Shown piece after piece: positions 33,101 through 44,837 of a DNA stretch of 64,000 nt (its first letter is position 1; each line of letters starts with the position of its first letter). The stretch comes from Bursaphelenchus xylophilus. Lineage: Eukaryota > Nematoda > Chromadorea > Rhabditida > Aphelenchoididae. The stretch is from positions 8,737,501-8,801,500 of the forward strand of contig CAJFCV020000005.1 in NCBI GenBank assembly GCA_904066235.2. Reading direction: 5' to 3'. The notes beneath the pieces were generated by a model, which worked only from the letters and a program-made list of their open reading frames with translations, was not told the DNA's origin and did no database searches. Both the position numbers and the translations under genes were made by a program.

Positions 33101-35769
33101 AAAAACGGATGAGATGAGAGCGAGACGACTCAATCTCCAAACAACCACAAATCCCAACCCGAAGAAGCGCGAAAACCCGGACAAACAGATCCAAAAGACG
33201 GCCGAAGAGTTCACCGACCTCGATCAACCACTGCCACTCAGAAGAACGCGGAGAAACATCATCCCGACCAAGAGAAAGGAGATGCAGGACGAGCTGAATG
33301 ACAACCTGAAACAAGTAAGATTTTTGACGAGTTCGTGGTTGGTAGTATAGGAAAATGTGGTATGAATAGAAAGCTTATGAGATCATCTAGATGATAGATG
33401 AGTAAAATTTAAGAATCGACTGGTCGATTTCGGAAAAAATGGGGTTTTTGTCAAAAGTGATTTTTGAATTTTTTGCTTAAAAAATATTGTTTTTCAATAT
33501 TTTTTGGAGACCACTAAGTAAATACAGGTGTGCTTTGATGTGCTTGTGCTTTTGTCTATCGAAAACTGCCAAGATTTTGTCGTATGTTACCTTTTTTTCG
33601 TTTAAAAATCGTAATTTTACCTCTTTTTGGCGATTTTTTTGTCTGAAATTGATGGAAAGAAGTGTTACGGTTCTTTTTCTGGTCTGAAATTGAAGTCTGA
33701 GTCTGTGCCATACTGTAAAAAAAGAAGTAACTCTAAAAAGTCAAGTCTAAAATTGCGTTGAATCCGTCTAATCCCGTCTTTCATGTCTCTGAAGATGACC
33801 AGAAGCAGATGGAGCACGTCCTACAATCTGACCATCCAACTGGCCTCCGCCCAAATCCCCATTGAACGAATCCTGGAGGAGGTGCAGTACTGTTGTCCCA
33901 GGTCGGTGCCGAGCATGAAACGCCTGGAGGAATGGGTGGAAGAAGCGACCAAACATTTGGAAGAAGGGCGGTGTGTGGAACGAAAAAGCCGCCGGCTTCA
34001 GGATAGAATTATCGATCAGGTCGTCGAAGATGTAAGGTCTTACCGTAACTCCAAGATTACGGTAGTCTAGTCTTGAAAATTGAGGAAGTTGTGTCTGCCA
34101 AAAATTGGATTTTTTTTTGAATTTGATGGAATTGCGCTTGGTCTTTTGATATTTTTTGGGGGAAATAGAGGAGTTGGGTGGGAAATGGAGTGGGAATTTA
34201 GGTTATAGTAGTCTGAGCTACACAATTTCCATTCCTTCGAACGATATACTTATGCTTTTATATCGCCGTTCTACCCATTTCTTATCTTCTAAACCCAACT
34301 TTTTACCTAAAACAATATCGGAAATCACCAATTTTCTGATGCTTCTAAAAATCTAAATTTTGCTACAGTGGCGGACCTGATCCAGTGACAAAAAAAGTGT
34401 CATTTTGCATCCGGGAAGTATCAAAAATGTGGCAAAGTGCCTCCCTCTCCACCTAAAAAACTCCGTTTTGAACTGCGCGCCTTTTTTCTCACAAAATAGA
34501 GTGGGCGAGCGCGCTTTTGACATCGGCGTTTTTTTCACTTGGAGAGGGAGGTATTTTGCTGCATTTTTGATACTTCCTGGATGCAAAATGGTACGTTTTT
34601 TGCCACAGGATCAGGTCCCTCACTGCAGCAAAATTTAGGTTTTTAGAAGCATCAGAAAATTGGTGGGTGATTTCCGATATTGTTTTAGGTAAAAAGTTGG
34701 GTTTAGAAGATAAAAAAATGGGTAGAACGGCGATATGAAAGCATAAGTAGACAAGTAGACCGTTCGAAGGGATGAAAATTGTGAACGTGACGGATTTTAT
34801 AGATTTTGATCTAGAAATTGATGTATTTTTATTTTTTTAAAAATTTTTGAAGAAGAGTTAATTTTTCAAAATATTCTTTTTAGTACTTCAAAGACAGCCG
34901 GAAACGCGAAGCATCTTCCGTGATCTCCGACGAGCCTACAAAACGCCGCGCCGCCCCGAAAAATGGCCGTTATTCGGACCGAAAAGCCGATTCCCAGCCC
35001 CCTCAGCTGGACGCGGAAGGAAATTCGAACGAGTTGATCGAAATGGCCAACAAAATTGACACTCGTCGGATTGCGGCTCAAAATTCGGTCAGATTGAATC
35101 ACTCCGGGCCGAGAGTTTTATTGCCTAAAGGCCACTCCGCATCGGATTCGAATTCGCCTCCTTCGCTCTCGAGATCTCCGTCGCTGACCTCGAAACAGCC
35201 AAGCCCGGACAACAGAGAGTCCCCAAGTGAACATCAGAAGATTTGCCAGAAGCTGGGAATCGGCGAAAACGAAGAGCCCCGGGAATGGACCACCCAGAGG
35301 CTGGTCCAGGTGGTCAGAAAAGCCAAATTGGACGTTGTCGCGGATTTCTTGGAGTCTGAAGTGAGTTTGAATTTGTTTTTGCAGTTTTTTATTTGATTTT
35401 CGAAGATTTTTGGACACTTATCCTGATCTTCAGGGTATTCGTGGTGGTGGGACCCAATAATTGGGAAGTGGGTCAAAATGGAGTTTGGTCGTATTTGGGA
35501 GGTTATTAGAGGATGTTTTTATCTAAATTTTAATTCCTTGACTGAAAATTTAAATGATTTTTTTGAGTCCCACAAAAAATTTATGAAAATTTTGAAACTT
35601 GAAATTCTCCAATTTTCAGGAATTTGACGGCGAATCCTTCTTCCTCCTCACCGAAGACGACTTCAAAGACCGCATCCAACTGAAGACCGGCCCCATGATC
35701 AAAACGATGCGCCTTCTGGCCGAGCTCAAGTCCCTCTCCCCGGATATGCCTCAACTCGGCGCTCAATAA
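30168..35769 (+). CDS. SFMBT/SCM-like Polycomb-group protein: MBT repeats, SLED and SAM domains (983 aa)
   Basis: Nuclear chromatin-binding repressor candidate. Exons: 30168-30218, 30401-30780, 31095-31446, 31601-32058, 32216-32611, 32864-33314, 33795-34031, 34884-35360, 35620-35769. About four MBT repeats run from residue 50 to 435; the last ends YDEHIFKVGSAEFYGRPMAP, where family members usually have W.D..S..I.P.GWC, so the methyl-lysine cage is partly changed. A SLED-like region follows (about 476-610: RLYLNFDCYKGPF, ICPNFISPTKLVKGQPCPFHC). Then a basic linker, a Ser/Pro-rich stretch, and a C-terminal SAM domain (about 907-975, EPREWTTQRLV to MRLLAELKSL) for self-association. The acceptor of exon 7 (CTGAAG before 33795) is weak; it was chosen because only that frame stays open and phase 0. 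Intron 7 holds a 560-bp inverted repeat. Confidence 0.88.
32129..32155. other. Perfect small hairpin in SFMBT intron 4
   Basis: TTATCCATG-ATGA-CATGGATAA followed by TATAAA. A near copy of the right half (CATGGATAATATAAG) occurs again in intron 5 at about 32778. No function is assigned. Confidence 0.5.
34221..34783. repeat. Nested inverted repeat around a family E MITE (SFMBT intron 7)
   Basis: The outer arms 34221-34362 and 34629-34783 are reverse complements with few mismatches (CACAATTTCCAT..ATTTTGC / GCAAAATTT..AAATTGTG). At the centre lies a family E element, 34366-34625, with TA on the left side and a mutated CA on the right. The whole can fold into one long hairpin inside the intron. 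Confidence 0.85.
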
Positions 35770-35999
35770 ACCCTTAGGGCATACACCTTTCTTTCATTAT
35801 TTATTAAACCTAGCACGAATGTGATAAATCTACAGTACTCTGATATTTCATTGCCATTCTTACCGTGTTCTTTTAATAGTTTTCTCTGTCTTATAAATAC
35901 TATCTCTTCTTCTCTCTGTGTTTTAATTAAATGCTAATAAATCGTGGATAATACTGCAAAAAGTACTGGCTGGAAATGTAATTGTACTCTTAATGAAAC

Positions 36000-38250
36000 T
36001 ATCAACGTATTTATGGGCAGTTGAGCCAATTTTTGACTTGGTTTGTAACGATTGTTTACGTTATATTATACATGACAAAGACGGCCATTTTTTGAAATAT
36101 TGCAGTAAATTTTTTTCCTTGAACTTGAAAGATTACCGCAAATCACGATGCAGTGAGTAATAACACACAGAATGACGTCAATTATAGCCCGTTAAAACGA
36201 CGAAAAACAAAGGGGTTTTACTTGGTTTAGGCTATAATGGTCAATTTCCTCGAAAAATCGGTGAATCACTGTCATGGTGGTATTCTTTTAACCGTAGCAA
36301 GGACAATGACATTATTTTTACCGCAAATTTTTGGACGGTGAGTCAATTATGCGAATTTTCTGACAATTTTTTTTCATCGATAACATAATTTTTTGGTCAT
36401 AAATTGAAAAAAGAATAATTTTGCGTGGAAAAAGGCAAAGCAGAGGTTCCAGTGAGATCTTAGTCGTCTATAAATAAAGGTTTGGTTGCCGTCCTGCAAT
36501 CACGTAATCAATAATGACCCGCTTAACTAGTTTGTCAGCGGGAAATTTGTTGCAAATCCGAAACGAGTTCTCTCGGATTGAGTAACTCCCACAACATTCG
36601 ATTCGCCATTCTCGTTTGATTTTCCGCGAAATGCCGAGGGAGATCGGTGCGGAACGCGGAAATTGCATAAATGCAAATCAACCGACAACATAAAGAGGTG
36701 ATAAAGGGTGAAAAAGTAGGGGAAATAGGAACAGTAATTACATGAAAATTACATTAAGATATGATGGCTGAGATTGCGACCTAATTCCAGTCGACAAGCT
36801 TATCAAAATGGAGGTCAAATTGAGCCCCAATTCACAGCATTCCGAACTTTTTTCGCCGGTGTCCAAAAAAATGAAAAAAATAAAAAGTGGTCATTATATT
36901 TTTATACGTGTACGGCTAACCAGAAGATATACCGGAAAAAAGAAAAAGTCTGCGCATAGAGTGACCAATTTCCTTTCACAATATGTAAATTTTGCCACCA
37001 GAATACTCGCTACCGTTGAGAAAATCGACACTGAAAAAAGCGAAAATTTCGATTTTGAATGCCAAAAAATGTACTTTCTTGGGGGCAACAAAAAAGATAG
37101 TGGAGTCCGAAGAGAATTTCAAGGGCTACAACATATTAAAATTTCAAGATTTTTGTGGGGTTTGAGATAGGTTTATTTTGAAAGAACAAGGGAGATGGTT
37201 ATAGAATTTAAACTTATTTTTCTAAAGTCCGCAGTCTTTTTGTCTTTCTGTAATACAAATTCAGACTCGATTTGGTCGATTTCTCGACTTTTTTCTCGAC
37301 CGGATTCGGCTAAAGCATTCTAAAGCCGAATTTCAGCCTGCTCTGTGCAGTATTTATTTATCTGTTTCACGCAGTTACAAGTCCTCTTGAATATCCGAGT
37401 CTAATTACTCGAAACTCTTTGCGTTTGCCGTTAATTTGCTTGAGGTTGAGCAAGACCAGGCTTGAAACCAGAAACAGAGTTGGGCTGATCACCGTTTCTC
37501 GGGAATTCCAACTCGTTGGCGCTGTGGAATCCGTGCCGTCTTTTGATCGGGCGTGAAGGAAAACAGATGAGAAATGCCGTGGTAATGATGATTGTAGGGA
37601 AAATGCAGTTTGTTGTAGCGAGATGGTGGGGGTTTGAGGTGCTTATAGGGACAAAAAGTCATCAAAAAAAAAATAATAAAATCCGCGGCCACATGAAAGA
37701 TCTTCGTAATACGGACTAACTTGGAAGCAAAGGGAAAAAATTGCTTTAAATTTCAAAGCTCTAGTTTGTCGGCGAAATAACCTCTGTACGTCTTTTTAAT
37801 TTGCAACACAAGCGCTGCAACATTTGCAATTTGTGGTGAAGTCTCTTACAAACTCCTCGGGGATATGAGTTTCTATTTATCGGGCTTTATTTCCGCATCT
37901 GTCACACTTGGTCACTTCCACCTTGACGCACTTGATCCTACTTTAATACTCTAATCTAATGGCTATATTCCGACCTCATAAAGCCCAAACTCGGCTCACG
38001 GCTCCATATTTCTCATGGTCAACCCATTCTTGCGTCACTCCGCGACTCCGCCCCGTTTTCATTAAAGAAATCAAAAACTGACCACACCCATCAATTCTGA
38101 TCTCATCAATTCAACTCCCTAAGGCGCTGCTCTCTCCATCTACCCAATATTTTTGCTCTACCGGGCTCTCTAGCCCGCATAATGTTCAGGGAGACCATAC
38201 ATGGTATCTCGTTTGAGGTTCCGATCGTCTTTTTTGCGAGGGAGTAATTA
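36000..38250. other. Stretch without supported genes
   Basis: Between the SFMBT-like and ground-like genes. Short ORFs (such as 36808-37170) have no domain, start context or splice support. A possible motif variant TTATATTATACATG lies at 36060. Confidence 0.4.
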
Positions 38251-38262
38251 CTCATCAACGGG

Positions 38263-38268
38263 TATAAA
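38263..38268 (+). promoter_or_regulatory. TATA box of the ground-like gene
   Basis: TATAAA 58 bp before the ATG at 38326, a normal position for a strongly transcribed secreted-protein gene. Confidence 0.55.
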
Positions 38269-38325
38269 TGGATCTGCCCGGCTTTCCATGAGCCTTGTCG
38301 ACGGTTGATTCTCAACTCAGCAACC

Positions 38326-40357
38326 ATGTTCAAGGTTTTAGCCCTTGCTCTTTCGTTCAACGTCCTCGCTCAGGTTAGTATTGGCATAGGTTTTGGAGGA
38401 TTTAGAATAGATTCGGCATGGCTGATAAAATTTCTTTGGCCATGTTTGGCTTTAATCTGGGTTTTAACTTTATTATTGTTTAAATTGCATTTCTTGCATA
38501 GAAAATGCAAATCGATCTTGCACTTATTTAGTCATAGTTTTCGTATTATTCATGGTTCAAGTTTTGCCAAAGAAATACAAAGGTTTCCATATTCTTTTGG
38601 GATTTAGCTTCCTCACATTTTTGGCCTTACTTAGCCTTTATACATTGATCTTATTGTCGTCATTTTAGGGATTCCTCTTCCCCAGTCTCGGCGGTGGCGG
38701 TGGTGGCTGCTGCGCTCCCCCAGCTCCTTCTTGCTGTGGAGCTGCTGCTCCAGCCTGTGCTCCAGCTGCCGGAGGATGTGGTGGAGGTTATGGTGCCGCT
38801 TCTAGCTCGTACGCCGCTCCAGCCTACTCCCAATCATACGCTGCCCCATCCTACTCCGCTCCAGCTCCTTCTTATTCCGCTCCAGCGGCCGGAGGTTACG
38901 CCACTGCTCCACAAGGTGGTGCTAGCTATGGCCCTGCTGTCGGTGGAGGTCAAGGAATTGGCGGTGGATATGCTACTGGACCAGTTGGCGGAGCCGTCGG
39001 TGGATATTCGTCCGGAGGCGCGGTTGGCGGAGGCGCCGGAGGGTATGCTTCTGGTCCAGCTGTCGGAGGAGGATCCGGAGGATACCAGGGCGGTCCAGCT
39101 ATCGGAGGCCCCGTTGGAGGCTATGCTTCCGGACCATCGGTTGGTGGAGTTCAAGGAGGTGCCGTCGGCGGAGGATATTCCTCAGGACCTGCTGCTATCA
39201 ATGGAGGTCAAGCCGGAGGATATAACGGCGGACAAAGCCAAGGATACGCTCAAGGCCAGACTTTGCCATCGTTGAACTTGCCAACCGAGCAGGCTCAGCC
39301 ACAACAGGGCTCTTATCAAGAACAAACCTCCGAGGCTGCCCCGGCTCCAGCTCAACAATACAGCGAGCAGCAAGCCCCAGCCCCGCAAAGCAACTACCAG
39401 CCTCAGCAGCAACAAACCTCTTCGACGACCTATACCGAACAAGCTGCTGCTCCCGCTCCCGCTCCCCAACAACAACAGAGCTACAGCGAGCAGGCTCCAG
39501 TTCAAAGCCAGCAATCCACCACCTACAATCAGCAACAGACTCAGAGCCAAAGCTACAGTGAACAAGCTCCAGTCCAGAGCCAACAATCCACCAGCTACAA
39601 CCAGCAATCCAACTATCAAGAGCCAGCTGTCGCCACCACAACCTATGCTCCAGCCACCACTACTCAAACTTACACTACTGTTGCGGCGACCAGCGCTCCA
39701 ACCAACCAGGCCAGCTATGGAGGCCAGAGTGCCGCCGCATCCAACACCAATGCTCAAGCCTATGGCGGCGGAGAGGATGAGGACAATGTTTATGATGATA
39801 TTGCGGGAAGCAACAACGGTGCTGCTACTGCTCAGATCGCTGAGCCAGCTGCTGCCACCGAAACCGAACGCGGCTACAACAAGGCCAGAGTTCATGCCGC
39901 TACTTTGGCTGTGCCAGCCGATACGGGAAAATGCAACAGCGAGGAGCTGAGAAACTTGATCTTGGAGGTGAGAAATAGAGACTTTTAGGGGATAGAAAGC
40001 AGTGAGCTATGCAGTTTAAGAGGTTATTTTTTGGCTCAAGGGAGTGTAGGACATTGCGGAAACTTAACAACCTTGATATCAAGATATATTGCTAGCACAA
40101 TTTTCGCATCTTTACGTTGACCCCGTGCGTAGCAAGTATATTTTCACTGCCTTTTAAACCACCATCATTTCCAGAACATGGACAAATCGCCCAAGATCTC
40201 GAAGCGTCAGATCCAGAAGAACGTGACCGCCTCCCTCGGCGGCAAGATCGACGTCATCTGCTCGGAGTCCGTCTTCTCCTATCTGGTGAACACCGAGCAA
40301 TACTGTGAAGTCGAGAAGGACGGAATCACCTGCTTGGCCTTCAAACAAGTCGCGTAA
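38326..40357 (+). CDS. Secreted ground-like domain protein with Gly/Ala/Pro/Gln-rich low-complexity body (509 aa)
   Basis: Member of the nematode ground-like (Hedgehog-related) group, secreted, often tied to cuticle or extracellular matrix. Exons 38326-38373, 38669-39967, 40175-40357, all phase 0. Exon 1 is a signal peptide (16 residues ending in LAQ). Residues about 25-55 have several CC/C pairs among Pro and Ala. Then come Gly-rich GGYxxGPxxGG repeats (about 75-215) and Gln/Ser/Tyr-rich SYSEQAPVQSQQS-type repeats (about 225-340). The C-terminal ground-like domain starts near GKCNSEELRNLI and has four cysteines (CNSEE, ICSES, YCEVE, TCLAF). Fast repeat change is likely. AATAAA lies near 40561. 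Confidence 0.9.
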
Positions 40358-41283
40358 AGCGTCTAGCCTCAACGCATCTCTCAAACGGGTCTCAAATGTT
40401 TCTCTCGGATTTTTAATCGATTTTTGAAAGGTTGTGGAAAACTAACCCCCAGGGCATTTTTTGGGTCTTCTTATTCTTGAGAAGACGAGTTTTTAGTACT
40501 AACAATTGTTGAGTTTGTACAGTAATAGTTTGTTTTGTAAATGTTTGTGGTTATGGTGCTAAATAAACGCCAGTTTATTGACTTTTTGGATTTTTGCAAA
40601 GAAGTATTTTCAAATTTCAACAGAGTGAAATTGAACTCACAAGTGCCCTAGAGCATTTCAATATTTTAGAAGTCATATACAGCCCTTCTAGGACACAGAA
40701 TTTGTCAAAATTTATACTAACCTATACCGTTCTTTGCCTATTGTAATATAACTTTTAACCTAAGAATCCCAAGATTAATTCAGTTATATCCTGTAAGCCT
40801 TGATTTTCACCCCTCCCTTAAACATACAGCTACTTCATTAATCACGACCAAATCACCTCAAATCCACTCTTCTTCAATCCCAAAACCAAGAAAAGTTCCC
40901 TCGAAACTCATCAGAAACTGGTCTCCGATTGCTCAACCTAAGTTTGTGGCGATTCGTTAGCGTTATAAATCCCCCCGAGGGCACGAAATGAGCAATATTC
41001 TCCAGGCGCGGATTAATTGTTCAGAGCGATCACTTCCGCTGGATGCATGAGAAGAGTGATGGCGATTGCGTCGATGAATGAGTGACGTTCACGTTTGTTT
41101 TTTATTCAGTGGCGATTGGAGAAGATGTCGTTCTGGAATCGACAAAGATTTCGCCGGTTTTGGGGTATAAGCTGACGGATAAGTGAAAACATTCTGTAAA
41201 AATAACATATTAAAAACAACGTCGATGCCTTGTGCCAGGTGGTAACGCACCTATAAGAAAGGATGTGAAAATAGGTGCTACTA

Positions 41284-41788
41284 CAGTGCGCGACAAAATT
41301 ATAACCGCACTTTAGAAATTGCTGTAACTTTTTTGGTTGTCAATAGAAATGTGTCATATTTGGCTCCAATGTGCACTAATGTCTCACGAATCATGTATAA
41401 CAAACGAAGAATGGCAAGAGGATTGGGCAGTCGAGAGTCGAGAAGATATCGGCAAAGGTTTAGGTAGTCGACCGGTCAAAGGGAGAGAAAGTTTATTCGC
41501 ACCAAAGACGAGGGAAAGAAATGATGCAACCGCTCAAGAGGAGCGGGAAAAACCGACTTCTGAGAATAGGTAAAATTGATCTGATGAAGACTTTGTCCTT
41601 TGATTCTATGCAAATTTGTGGGAAAGAATTGGCGGTTTCAGTGAAGTCGCCAACACATGTGCCGAAAAATTATTTCGGGAAATTTCCCCAATTTGGAAAA
41701 AATTGGAGCCAAATATGACACATTTCTATAGATAACCAAAAAAGTTACAGCAATTTCTAAAGTGCGGTTATAATTTTGTCGCGCACTG
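41284..41788. mobile_element. Tc1/mariner-type MITE with 87-bp terminal inverted repeats
   Basis: Flanked by TA (41282-41283 and 41789-41790). The ends CAGTGCGCGACAAAATTATA are perfectly mirrored, with terminal repeats 41284-41370 and 41703-41788 that differ at very few positions. The 330-bp centre has no transposase. The high arm identity suggests a recent insertion. Confidence 0.9.
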
Positions 41789-42970
41789 TATTTTTCGGAT
41801 CAGCGACAGCTTGGGCTAACAATGCTAACTATGGACCGCATCGGTTCGTTGTTGCTTGTATGGATGAGGCTAGGATAATCTCCTAACATGGCTTAGTAAG
41901 AAGAAATAATAAGATTTATTGGGTCCTAGGATGGCTTATCACCTATTTTGAGGTATTTTGCATGTACTCACACCAATGGTAATATCTATGTAAAAGTTAT
42001 AACAGCCAAAGCGAGAAAAAATAGACATATTGCAAGTCCTCGCCAATTTCTCTCTCTCCCTCTACGTCCAGCGGGTTTGCCAGGCCTCGTCGGCACTTCC
42101 TGCAACCTTTTTTTGGATACCCACCTGCCCTACGCCCCGTCTCGATCAATTTTGTGTTGACCCGAACTGTCGTCGACCCGAAAAGTCAGACGCGGTGATA
42201 GTGTATCATTCCGGCTTTGAGCATTGCAATGGTCCTGTTCGGCAGGACTGGGAGAATTTCAATATTGCGGCGCGACGCTAGGTCGTTTTCTTCTGCCTGA
42301 ATTTATCACAAAAAACACTGTACTTTTGCGAATCTTAAATCCACAGTCATCCAAGCAACAATTGAAAACGTACTTTGAACACCTAACCTCTATTCAACAA
42401 AGAGAAAACAACAAAAGAGATATTTTAGTGCATATAACTGTAACATAACAAAAGACTACAAATCTATTATCTGAAAATTGTTGTGATCATTATTTTCCAT
42501 AAACTTTCATGCTACCCTTTTTAAAAACTCCAAACTCTCGGAAGCCATTCTTTGTATGTAATTAGCATTTTTTCGCACTTTTAGAACATTAAAGTTTAAA
42601 GAGAAAAGCAACATTATGGCAAGCACATAGCATACCTGACATTACATTACCCTGTGGCTTGTACTCTCCCCCATAATGCGAATTATACGAAATTTGTATT
42701 TTTTGTATTTTACCACCACACCAACGAACTTTGTCGTTTTTACACACAAATGACCCTGAATTACGGAACTGTGGCAACATTAGCCGACGCTTCGCAAATG
42801 CGTCTCCGAATGAATTACTGTTGTTTGTACAAATTGAGTAAAAGTACAAAAGATGTTTGTGGGGTACTCAAAAAAAATTTTGAGACAAGTAAACGCGCCT
42901 TGGCAGGCATGAAGATCAAGAGCGTAACGACTTGCCTTTGACCGTATTTTAAACATTCTGGCTTCCCAGG

Positions 42971-43195
42971 CTACCCGATATTTCCAGGAATCTCTCTGCC
43001 CTCAATTTTATAGTCATCCGACGTCGCCAAAAATACAATAGCAGCCCAAAACACAAACACCATAGCAATTATTTCGTACGCACAAAGGGCAAGTCTGACT
43101 TTGAAACTGACTCCTAATCCCGATGGCAATTTTTTTTTGTTCGAACCTTCAATTACCGGGCTCGAACGCGATGATCGTGAAGGGACGGAACTCAA
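42971..43195 (-). CDS. Possible small membrane protein exon, unrecognised
   Basis: The frame is open beyond 43195 with no ATG. It reads a Ser/Arg-rich head, then VRLALCAYEIIAMVFVFW and AAIVFLATSDD, a good single membrane span, and a short polar tail to TAG at 42971. No acceptor or poly(A) signal was confirmed. It may be a last exon; doubtful. Confidence 0.3.
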   Translation of the reverse strand: MSSVPSRSSRSSPVIEGSNKKKLPSGLGVSFKVRLALCAYEIIAMVFVFWAAIVFLATSDDYKIEGREIPGNIG

Positions 43196-43267
43196 GTGTT
43201 TCGACGAGTTTATTAAGAGAGTCTCATGTATTCATCAAGTAAAGGACGAGGGTGATCTTGAGACTAC

Positions 43268-43690
43268 TTGTTTTTAAGTGAATTACAGTGTTTTTTGGAG
43301 TATTGGCAATTTTTTTATTGTTTTTTAGTTGGCAAATTTACATGCATGTTTTTGACCGGGCTTCCCCTTTGTCGTGAATGCTGTTCAGAACCACTGAATA
43401 TTTTGTGGCCTGTAGAAAAAGCCATGCAAAGGCCTATCACGTGGTGGGCCTTGGTAGACGAAGGTCTTCGAAATCTGAAGAATTTTGAAGTGGAGCTCAA
43501 AGTTGAAGGGGAATCGAGGGACGTTAGACCACCGATCGTTGGGGAACAAGTACACACACGAAATCACAGAGTTCTTTTATTCATGGCAAAGGGAACAACC
43601 GAAGAAGATAATGAGCTCATTGGTGATAAAGTGTTCCTTTTATATGACTCCATTTATGCTAATTTCCGTGGGAATTGTGGAGACCTTTGA
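43268..43690 (+). CDS. Doubtful ORF following a T-rich acceptor
   Basis: The frame is open after an acceptor-like GTTTTTTAG near 43329. The part from about 43415 has a coding-like mix (ITWWALVDEGLRNLKNFEVE, RVLLFMAKGTTEEDNELIGD). No family is recognised and no partner exon was found. Confidence 0.2.
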   Translation: MFLSELQCFLEYWQFFYCFLVGKFTCMFLTGLPLCRECCSEPLNILWPVEKAMQRPITWWALVDEGLRNLKNFEVELKVEGESRDVRPPIVGEQVHTRNHRVLLFMAKGTTEEDNELIGDKVFLLYDSIYANFRGNCGDL

Positions 43691-44837
43691 GGCTCTACAA
43701 CTTTGTCATCCTGATTTGTAGCCCTTGCATGAAATCATGATAGCAAATATGAAAGTTACCTTTGTCATCATGGCAAAACTTGAAGTCGAACAAAGTACTC
43801 TGAGCACTTTTTCTGTCAGAACACCGCCAACCGGTCGAGCTGTCGGATCTTTGGTTTCTGTGATGACAAAATTGGCCGGCTCTATTTTCTACTCATACTC
43901 TGTAGTTTGCAGTTCCCTCGGAAGAGTCCGAATCTTCCCTCTTTTTTTCTCACTCCATCACAACTCGTACTTACAACCATCAGCCTCCACAACCTTTACA
44001 AGAGTTACTTTAGGACCTCCCACTGCTACTCTAACGCCTTTTTAAGGCACCCTGACTTGTCGCAATCGCCGCGTTTTTACAAACTACACTCCCTCTTAAG
44101 CATTGCAATCTACCGTACTCAGACGTTTGCCCCAATTTCTCGGCCAATTACCGTCACCTTCCTGCAAACACAAACCACAAGCCATTACCGCAACATTCCT
44201 TTTTCGGATCCCGTCGGCTATAACCTCACGATTACCGTCGCGAATCGCGCACTCATGCGGAATAATGTCTGACGCCCCGCTATTCACGCGCTCCTTTATA
44301 GCCCAATGTTTTTGATGACTTTTGTCATCAGATCAAAAATTTTGTAGCAATGGGAGTTGCGTTCTGTTGATAGCGGGGGTTGCGGTAACGGTGTAGTCGT
44401 AGGAGTTGTCGGTGAGGTTCTTGGGACTTGAGAATTTGGTTCAATAAGACTTTATGCCAATTCAGCTTATAAATATTTTCGTATGTCATGTTCGAGATTT
44501 TTACCTTGTATCTTGCGAAAAATTAGTTGACTTTCAAGACCTGCCGAAAATCTGATTTTTTTTATTTGTTTTTGCAAAGCACAGACTTTTGCAGGCAAGG
44601 CTTTGGCAACGGAAGACAAGACATGGATTATTCAAATTTGGAGAAACTCTGAGTTTGAAATTGGTATTAAAATACGGCCTAGTAAGATCGACCTTCCCTT
44701 TGTCATCTTGCCTGTTGCTCCATCTACCAAACGCTCTTTTGGCCTTTTATCTATTCATTGCCATCCTTAACTGGACCTAATATACCTAGTAAACTACCTA
44801 ATTTTACACGCTTCTTTAGTGGTTCCTCTAACCTATA

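Noticed and set aside
38834..39895. Long ORFs antisense or frame-shifted to the ground-like gene
   Set aside because: Explained by low-complexity coding sequence; no start context, domain or splice sites.
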